Shown here: positions 57,407 through 64,000 of the stretch, piece by piece
How positions within the stretch are numbered: position 1 is the first letter of the stretch
Layout: the number at the start of each line of letters is the position of its first letter
DNA from: Rhodopseudomonas palustris
GTDB lineage: Bacteria; Pseudomonadota; Alphaproteobacteria; Rhizobiales; Xanthobacteraceae
Direction of reading: 5' to 3'
DNA: 64,000 nt
Assembly (NCBI GenBank): GCA_016215605.1
Contig: JACRJB010000019.1
Span: 59,604-123,603 of the forward strand
Translations under genes and position numbers: made by a program
Notes under the pieces: model-generated
Seen by the model: only the letters and a program-made list of their open reading frames with translations
Database searches by the model: none
Told to the model about the DNA's origin: nothing

Positions 57407-58915
57407 ATGACGCGCTATGACGCAGTGGTGATCGGCGCCGGCCTCGGCGGCCTGACCGCGGGCGCGATTCTGGCCCGCGAAGGCCGCAAGGTGCTGGTGA
57501 TCGAGCGCGGCAATTCGGTCGGCGGCGCGGCGTCGAGCTACAAGGTCGGCGATTTGTTCGTCGAAGGCTCGCTGCACGTCACCGGCGATCCGCGGCATCC
57601 GCGCGATCCGAAGCATGCCGCGCTCGGCCGCGCCGGCGCGCGCGACGCAGTGCCGTTCGTGGCCGCCGGCGCGCTGTACGAAATGCGCGGCGGGCCGCTG
57701 ACGCAGCCCTTCGTGCTGCCGGATGATTTCATCGGCGCCCGCGAAGCGCTGCTGGCGCGGTTCCCCGACGCGCGCCGCGGCATCGAACAATTGCTCGGCG
57801 AGATGGAGCGGCTGGCGTCCGCGGTCGGCGACGGCGGGCTCGAGGCGGTGTTCGCGCTGGCCCCGGAATTTCCCGACTGGTCGTCGTCGCTGGCCGACAA
57901 GCTGCAGGCGCTGTTCGGCGACAACGAAGCGCTCAAATGCGCGATCGCCGGCAACCTCTCCTACTTCCACGACGATCCCGCGACGCTGTGGTGGATTCCG
58001 TTCGCGATGATGCAGGGCAGCTTCCTGCTGACCGGCGCGCGCTACGTGCAGGGCGGCTCGCAGCGGCTGTCGAGCGCGATCGCCCGCGCGGTGCGGACCG
58101 CGGGCAGCGAGGTGCTGCTGCGCCGCGTCGTCAGCCGCGTCGAGATGGGCGAGCCCGGCGGCATCCATCGCATCACCCACACCGCCCGCGACGGCAGCGA
58201 TCCGCAAGCGGTCGAAGCGCTCACCGTGATCGGCAACGCCGCACCGGGTGCGCTCGCCGCGCTGATGCCGGAGGCGCAAGCCGATCGCCTGACCGAGAGC
58301 TACGCCGGGCGCCCGCTGTCGCTGTCGTTGTTCGCCTTGACGCTCGGCCTGTCGCAGCCGCCGCGCGAGTTCGGCGTCAGCAGCTTCTCGACGCAGTTAC
58401 TTCCGGACTGGATGAGCGATCTCGCCGGCTATGCCGAAGGCAAGACGCTGATGGCCGGCGAACCGGCGCAGCGGATGCCGCCGCTGGCGCTCGCCGACTA
58501 CGCCGCGATCGAGTCGGGCGTGCCCTCGCCGCCTTACGTGCTGTCGGTGGTCGGGCCGGATCAGATCGCGAACTGGAGCGGACTGACGCAGGACGACTAC
58601 CGCGCCAAGCGCGGCCGCTGGCAGCAGGCGATCGTCGATCATCTCGACCGCATTTATCCCGGCCTGGCCGGCGCGGTGACGGCGTCCTCGTTCAACGTCG
58701 CACTGTCGGTGCAGCAATATCTCAACGTGCCGCAAGGCTCGGTCTACGGCTTCGCGCCGCTGCCGCCCGACGACGACGCGCCCTACCGCTCGCCCCGCAC
58801 GGTTGTTCCGGGCCTGTATCTCGCCTCGGCCTATGCGGGCGTCGGCGGCTACAGCGGCGTCGTGCAATCGGCGGCACTGTGCGCCGACATCATCCTGCGC
58901 GACGCCGGCCGTTAG
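57407..58915 (+). CDS. CrtI-like FAD-dependent oxidoreductase
   Basis: A 502-residue flavoprotein of the phytoene desaturase/retinol saturase superfamily. YDAVVIGAGLGGLTAGAILA is the Rossmann FAD motif (GAGLGG 10-15), with the acidic residue at VIERG. VGGAASSYKVGDLFVEGS follows, and the C-terminal FAD segment is VVPGLYLASAYAGVGGYSG. Members desaturate or isomerise carotenoids and saturate retinol; the substrate is not apparent, and no crt gene is adjacent. The ATG at 57407 has only a weak ribosome binding site. A dispersed repeat (58966-59075) follows. Confidence 0.86.
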   Translation: MTRYDAVVIGAGLGGLTAGAILAREGRKVLVIERGNSVGGAASSYKVGDLFVEGSLHVTGDPRHPRDPKHAALGRAGARDAVPFVAAGALYEMRGGPLTQPFVLPDDFIGAREALLARFPDARRGIEQLLGEMERLASAVGDGGLEAVFALAPEFPDWSSSLADKLQALFGDNEALKCAIAGNLSYFHDDPATLWWIPFAMMQGSFLLTGARYVQGGSQRLSSAIARAVRTAGSEVLLRRVVSRVEMGEPGGIHRITHTARDGSDPQAVEALTVIGNAAPGALAALMPEAQADRLTESYAGRPLSLSLFALTLGLSQPPREFGVSSFSTQLLPDWMSDLAGYAEGKTLMAGEPAQRMPPLALADYAAIESGVPSPPYVLSVVGPDQIANWSGLTQDDYRAKRGRWQQAIVDHLDRIYPGLAGAVTASSFNVALSVQQYLNVPQGSVYGFAPLPPDDDAPYRSPRTVVPGLYLASAYAGVGGYSGVVQSAALCADIILRDAGR

Positions 58916-58965
58916 AACAGTCCCGTTGAACTAGAACCGCCGCTCTGAAGCGCTCGACAGGCACA

Positions 58966-59075
58966 CCCTCATGGTGAGGAGGCGCGAAGCGCCGTCTCGA
59001 ACCATGCGCCGCAGGCGAGTGCGTCACCCCATCCTTCGAGACGCCCGGCTTCGCCGGGCTCCTCAGGATGAGGAC
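58966..59075. repeat. Interspersed inverted repeat, family D
   Basis: CCCTCATGGTGAGGAGGCGC near 58966 and CATCCTTCGAGACGCCCGGC to TCCTCAGGATGAGG near 59030-59075 form an imperfect long palindrome with internal hairpins such as GGCGCGAAGCGCC and GCCCGGCTTCGCCGGGC. This matches a very common Bradyrhizobiaceae intergenic repeat. It lies between two convergent genes, in the place of a terminator. Confidence 0.8.
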
Positions 59076-59122
59076 TCACTGCCTCTGGAAAGGCTGTATC
59101 GCTTAAATCAATCGATGAACTG

Positions 59123-59530
59123 CTAGTTCGAATTCAGCCGGAACCGCAGCGGCTGGCCGCCGGAGAACGTCACGTAATCGCCCTGCCGTGTCCAGCTCGT
59201 CGCCGCCGTCAGCGCCGCGACCAGCGCGTCGTCGGCCTCGGCGCGATCCGGCGGACAGGCGCGATCGTCGATCGTGCCGGCGACGAACACCACCGAGCTG
59301 CCGGCGATCGAGAACTGGCCGCTGCCGCCCTTGCACCACAGCTCCAGCCGGACCTCGCCCTTGTCGCCGATTTCGAGATTGGGAACCCGCTTCGAGCCCG
59401 GCTTCGGCTGGGCTTCGAGGGTCATTTCCAGACCGAATGGAAACTCGTCGGATTGAGCCTTCGCAGCGGGCGCGCCGGCGACGACGAGAGCTGCCGCCAG
59501 CGCGGCGCATGTCAGCAGGGAAGAACGCAT
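59123..59530 (-). CDS. Exported META/HslJ-like protein
   Basis: A 135-residue protein with a signal peptide (MRSSLLTCAALAAALVVAGA, mature start near QSDEF). The C-terminal half (DDRACPPDRAEADDALVAAL, then WTRQGDYVTFSGGQPLRF) resembles the META domain of HslJ-type proteins, with CPP and a strand ending in the final FRLNSN. Family proteins are periplasmic or lipoprotein-like with unknown function. No lipobox Cys is seen. The 3' end abuts the family D repeat. Confidence 0.7.
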   Translation of the reverse strand: MRSSLLTCAALAAALVVAGAPAAKAQSDEFPFGLEMTLEAQPKPGSKRVPNLEIGDKGEVRLELWCKGGSGQFSIAGSSVVFVAGTIDDRACPPDRAEADDALVAALTAATSWTRQGDYVTFSGGQPLRFRLNSN

Positions 59531-59617
59531 CTGTCCTCGGCAGTTGTTCGGGTCGATCGGCGCTGTCTATCGCAGATGCAGCCGGCTTGGCCAGCGCGCC
59601 GCGTCGTCACAACGGAA

Positions 59618-59643
59618 AACCCCGCGGCCGAGGCCGCGGGGTT
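59618..59643 (-). terminator. Terminator downstream of lactate permease gene
   Basis: AACCCCGCGGCC and GGCCGCGGGGTT form a perfect 12-base stem with a 2-base centre. On the minus strand TTTTCC follows, 24 bases after the lactate permease stop, so it best terminates that gene. Confidence 0.85.
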
Positions 59644-59667
59644 CCGCATGTCGAAACGATGACGAAG

Positions 59668-61332
<1,665 letters not shown>

Positions 61333-61583
61333 TCGGATTCCTCCCTTGCATCTGTTGTGGCATCTCGGCCTCGTTGGACCGATGAGGAGGCACTGGACGC
61401 AGGCAGGTGAACCCGAGCCGCCGGGTCGTCACAAACTCGCGAAATGGGCCGGCCACCATCCCCTGCCGTTGTCTTCATGCTAGGGTGCGACAAGTGGGCG
61501 CGACAAGTCGCCGTAGGTCGTTTTACCTACAACTTTCGTCTAGGCCCTCGCCCGAGAGCCTCGCACCCGGAGAACCTCATCCC

Positions 61584-63335
61584 GTGACCAACATCCGATC
61601 CACGCTGGCGACGGTCTGGCGCATCGCGGTTCCGTATTTCAAATCCGAAGACCGGCGGATGGGGCGAATCCTGCTGGCGTCGGTGCTCGGCATCGAGCTC
61701 GCCGTGGTCGGCCTGAGCGTGCTGTTCAACCGCTGGAACAACGTGTTCTACAACGCGTTGCAGGAGCGCGATTACAACGTGTTCGCCTATCAGCTCGGCT
61801 ATTTCTGCGTGCTGGCCGCGATCTGGATCGCCCTCAAGGTCTATCAGCTGTATCTCAACCAGTGGCTGCAGATCCGCTGGCGGCGCTGGATGACCGAGCG
61901 CTACCTCGGCGACTGGCTGCACGATTCCAATCACTACCAGATGCAGCTGCTCGGCGACGCCGCCGACAACCCGGACCAGCGCATCTCGGAGGACACCCAG
62001 CTGTTCGTCGAACGCACGCTGGTGCTCGGCGTCGGCCTGCTCAACGCGGTGGTGACGCTGTTCTCGTTCGTCATCATCCTGTGGGGGCTGTCCAACGAAG
62101 CGCCGCTGCACGTGTTCGGCCGCGACATTCCGATCCCGGGCTATCTGGTGTGGGGCGCGCTGATCTACGCCGCGATCGGCACCACGCTGACCCACTGGAT
62201 CGGCTCGCCGCTGGCCGAGCTGAATTTCCGCCAGCAGCGGTTCGAGGCGGATTTCCGCTTCAACCTGGTCCGCGCCCGCGAAAATTCCGAGCAGATCGCG
62301 TTGCTGCGCGGCGAGAGCGCCGAGCGCGGCAAGCTGTCGTCGCGGTTCGGCCTGGTCGCCGAGAACTTCATGCGGATCATGACGCGGACCAAGAAGCTGA
62401 CCGCGTTCACCGCGAGCTACTCGCAGGCCTCGGTGGTGTTTCCCTATATTCTGCTGGCGCCGGCCTATTTCGCCAACAAGGTGCAGCTCGGCGGCCTGAT
62501 GCAGACCGCATCGGCCTTCAGCAGCGTGCAGGACTCGCTGTCGTTCTTCATCACCGCCTATCGCACGCTGGCGGAATGGCAGTCGGTGGTGGCGCGGCTC
62601 GACGGTTTCGAAGCCGCGATCCAGACCGCCGGCGCGCAGCGCGCCAATCCCGGCGTCAGCCGCACCGTCGCCAAGGCCGGCGATGCGATCCGGCTCGACG
62701 GTTTGAAACTGACGCTGCCCTCCGGCCAGCCGCTGATGAGCGCCGACGACTTCCACATCAACGGCAAGGAGCGCACGCTGATCGCGGGCCCGTCGGGCTC
62801 CGGCAAGTCGACGCTGTTCCGCGCCATCGCCGGGATCTGGCCGTTCGGCTCCGGCGCGATCGCGATTCCCGCCGACGCCACGATCATGATGCTGCCGCAG
62901 CGCCCGTATTTCCCGGTCGGCGAATTGCACGCCGCGATCGTCTACCCCTCCGAGCCGGAGGCGTTCACCGCCGCGCAAGTCGCCGAGGTGGTCCGGGAGG
63001 TCGGGCTGCCGGGCCTCGCGGACCGGCTCGCCGAGCATGGCCACTGGAACCGCACGCTGTCGCTCGGCGAACAGCAGCGGCTCGGCGTGGCGCGCGCGCT
63101 GCTGCACGCGCCGCAATATCTGTTCCTCGACGAAGCCACCGCCTCGCTCGACGAACCGTCGGAAGCCGCGCTGTACCGCCTGCTCGATCAGAAGCTGCCC
63201 GACACCACCATTGTCTCGATCGGCCACCGCTCCACGCTCAACGCCTTCCACGACCGCGACGCCGTGCTGTCCCGCTCCGGCAACGGCTTCACGCTGCACG
63301 ACAAGATCCGAACGGCCGCCGCAGCGGAGAGCTGA
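61584..63335 (+). CDS. SbmA/BacA-type ABC transporter (fused TM and ATPase)
   Basis: A 583-residue half-transporter. An SbmA/BacA-like transmembrane domain (about 25-350; six hydrophobic segments; RWNNVFYNALQERDYNVFAY) precedes an ATPase with Walker A GPSGSGKST (402-410), signature LSLGEQQR and Walker B LFLDEATASLDEPSE. Plain SbmA and BacA lack the ATPase; YddA and the ABCD-like BclA of bradyrhizobia have it, and BclA imports peptides including NCR peptides. This protein has that architecture. The start is a GTG at 61584 with GGAGAA upstream; no ATG precedes the homologous part nearby. Confidence 0.9.
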   Translation: MTNIRSTLATVWRIAVPYFKSEDRRMGRILLASVLGIELAVVGLSVLFNRWNNVFYNALQERDYNVFAYQLGYFCVLAAIWIALKVYQLYLNQWLQIRWRRWMTERYLGDWLHDSNHYQMQLLGDAADNPDQRISEDTQLFVERTLVLGVGLLNAVVTLFSFVIILWGLSNEAPLHVFGRDIPIPGYLVWGALIYAAIGTTLTHWIGSPLAELNFRQQRFEADFRFNLVRARENSEQIALLRGESAERGKLSSRFGLVAENFMRIMTRTKKLTAFTASYSQASVVFPYILLAPAYFANKVQLGGLMQTASAFSSVQDSLSFFITAYRTLAEWQSVVARLDGFEAAIQTAGAQRANPGVSRTVAKAGDAIRLDGLKLTLPSGQPLMSADDFHINGKERTLIAGPSGSGKSTLFRAIAGIWPFGSGAIAIPADATIMMLPQRPYFPVGELHAAIVYPSEPEAFTAAQVAEVVREVGLPGLADRLAEHGHWNRTLSLGEQQRLGVARALLHAPQYLFLDEATASLDEPSEAALYRLLDQKLPDTTIVSIGHRSTLNAFHDRDAVLSRSGNGFTLHDKIRTAAAAES

Positions 63336-63419
63336 GCGCCGCTCGATCCCGGCGGCCAACCTCGAACCTGATGGCCGCCCCCGGCCCTCATGGCGAGAGC
63401 CGGCGTAGCGCATGCCCCT

Positions 63420-63550
63420 CGTTCGTCATTCCGGGGCGCGCAGCGAAGCTGCGCCAACCCTGAATCCCGCAGTCGTTGCGCACGTGTTCTTTTCCTTCCA
63501 TCACGTCGAGATTCCGGGCTCGCCGCTGCGCGGCGCCCCGGAATGACGGA
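63420..63550. repeat. Interspersed inverted repeat, family A, copy 2
   Basis: CGTTCGTCATTCCGGGGCGC at the left and GGCGCCCCGGAATGACGG at the right delimit the element. The inner ends contain TGAATCCC and GAGATTCCGGGCTCG. It shares the outer ends with 17097-17256, though the middle differs and the left arm is more diverged. It lies about 85 bases after the ABC transporter gene. Confidence 0.8.
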
Positions 63551-63581
63551 GGCGAGAGGCTTTCCGGGTGATCGTCAGTTT

Positions 63582-63734
63582 CGTGTCCCGCACGCGGTGC
63601 AGCGCGCAGCGCTGCGCCGCAGATGCGGGACCCCGGTTTCTTCCCGAGAAGCAGCAAGTGTTGTGAGGGCGCGAACCGGGGTCCCGGATCTGCGCAGCGG
63701 CACTGCGTGCCGCAGCGCGTCCGGGACACGGGCC
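63582..63734. repeat. Interspersed inverted repeat, family B, copy 2
   Basis: The core GGGACCCCGGTT and AACCGGGGTCCCGGATC matches the element at 22589-22725, with a longer central loop here (about 45 bases). The outer ends CGTGTCCCGCACGC and GCGCGTCCGGGACACG are complementary in part. It lies adjacent to family A copy 2, making a compound repeat island. Confidence 0.8.
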
Positions 63735-63745
63735 ATGATCGGCCC

Positions 63746-63773
63746 TTGACAATATTCCTATTATGATTATAGT
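63746..63773 (+). promoter_or_regulatory. Strong sigma-70-type promoter at window edge
   Basis: TTGACA (63746-63751), a 16-base spacer and TATAGT (63768-63773) in a notably AT-rich patch of 30 bases. It points to the right, toward the window edge, and would begin transcription near 63780. No gene starts with a convincing ribosome binding site in the next 230 bases. Confidence 0.65.
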
Positions 63774-64000
63774 CCGCCATGTCCTGTCCGTGAGGGGCGC
63801 TTCGCGAGGCGTCGGATAGCGGGACAGATCATGCGGCTGGGCAACCAGCCGGGTGATGGTTCGACGAAGCCGGCATGGAGCTGGCGGAGTCGGACGGACG
63901 CGGCGTCCTGCGCGTCGTGCCTCGCAAGCACGCGTCCGGGAGGCAGAAGGTCACCGTCCGCCGCTACTACGAGCGGCTGCCGCTTTCGTGGCTGGACGGG
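63774..64000 (+). other. Transcribed-looking sequence of unknown content at window edge
   Basis: 227 bases after a strong promoter. A reading frame from the ATG at 63873 (MELAESDGRGVLRVVPRKHA) is open to the end of the window but has no strong ribosome binding site and I recognise no family. The sequence GTCCTGTCCGTGAG to GCGGGACAG near 63780-63827 can form a stem. It might be a structured RNA, the start of a mobile-type cassette, or a leader; the window ends before this can be decided. Confidence 0.3.

Noticed and set aside
63501..63780. Short reading frames across the two final repeats
   Set aside because: They follow the palindromic arms and have no ribosome binding sites.

Overview
The window is high-GC, densely packed alphaproteobacterial chromosome. 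Gene content and protein sequence point to Rhodopseudomonas palustris or a very close Bradyrhizobiaceae relative. The dehalogenase at 25095-25997 keeps every catalytic residue, at the same numbering, of the R. palustris fluoroacetate dehalogenase RPA1163. A biliverdin-type bacteriophytochrome, UbiA, ArnC-like and lipid A genes, DUF6101/DUF2076/DUF2093/DUF4170/DUF4336 families and palindromic interspersed repeats typical of Bradyrhizobiaceae agree with this. No rRNA, tRNA, CRISPR array, complete insertion sequence or prophage was seen.

Layout. 1-12407: a six-gene alpha-glucan/trehalose operon (3' end of glgE, treS-maltokinase fusion, glgB, glgX, treZ, treY), mostly joined by stop/start overlaps. 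It combines the GlgE route (trehalose to maltose to maltose-1-phosphate to glucan), branching and debranching, and the TreY/TreZ route back to trehalose. 12488-18050: a PHA-system protein, a tiny membrane protein, divergent ligD and ku (bacterial NHEJ), a histone-H1-like lysine-rich protein and a TusA-family protein. 18170-22565: mobA, a zinc alcohol dehydrogenase, a nitronate-monooxygenase-like enzyme and an acyl-CoA synthetase. 22741-26000: ureF and ureE without other urease genes, two tandem ABM monooxygenases and a fluoroacetate-dehalogenase-like enzyme. 26236-29520: purD, then an operon of alpha/beta hydrolase, membrane protein and winged-helix regulator behind a palindromic operator. 29585-38031: xseA, DUF4336, a secreted dienelactone-hydrolase-like protein, DUF2093, and the lpxK-waaA-DUF4170-cysQ-like-tldE block.

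38329-43450: DUF6101, a stand-alone bathy-type bacteriophytochrome/HWE kinase/receiver hybrid, ubiA and a low-complexity exported protein translationally coupled to ubiA. 43666-48733: rsmE, hisZ-hisG, and a polyprenyl-phosphate glycosyltransferase overlapping a YdjC/NaxD-type deacetylase. 48851-55770: DUF2076, an L,D-transpeptidase, an orphan CheZ, an MFS carrier, a lipoprotein and groES-groEL behind a clear sigma-70 promoter and a half-degenerate CIRCE operator. 56045-63335: an exported protein, a CrtI-like FAD oxidoreductase, a META-like exported protein, lactate permease and an SbmA/BacA-type ABC exporter. 63336-64000: two interspersed palindromic elements, then a strong promoter reading off the window edge.

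Findings most worth follow-up: the regulator/membrane protein/hydrolase operon with overlapping palindromes; the glycosyltransferase-deacetylase pair resembling Francisella FlmF2-NaxD; an Asp in the nucleophile elbow of the secreted DLH-like protein; the altered oxyanion region of the dehalogenase; a repeat element that supplies the ureF start; and the degenerate CIRCE. None is proven from sequence alone.
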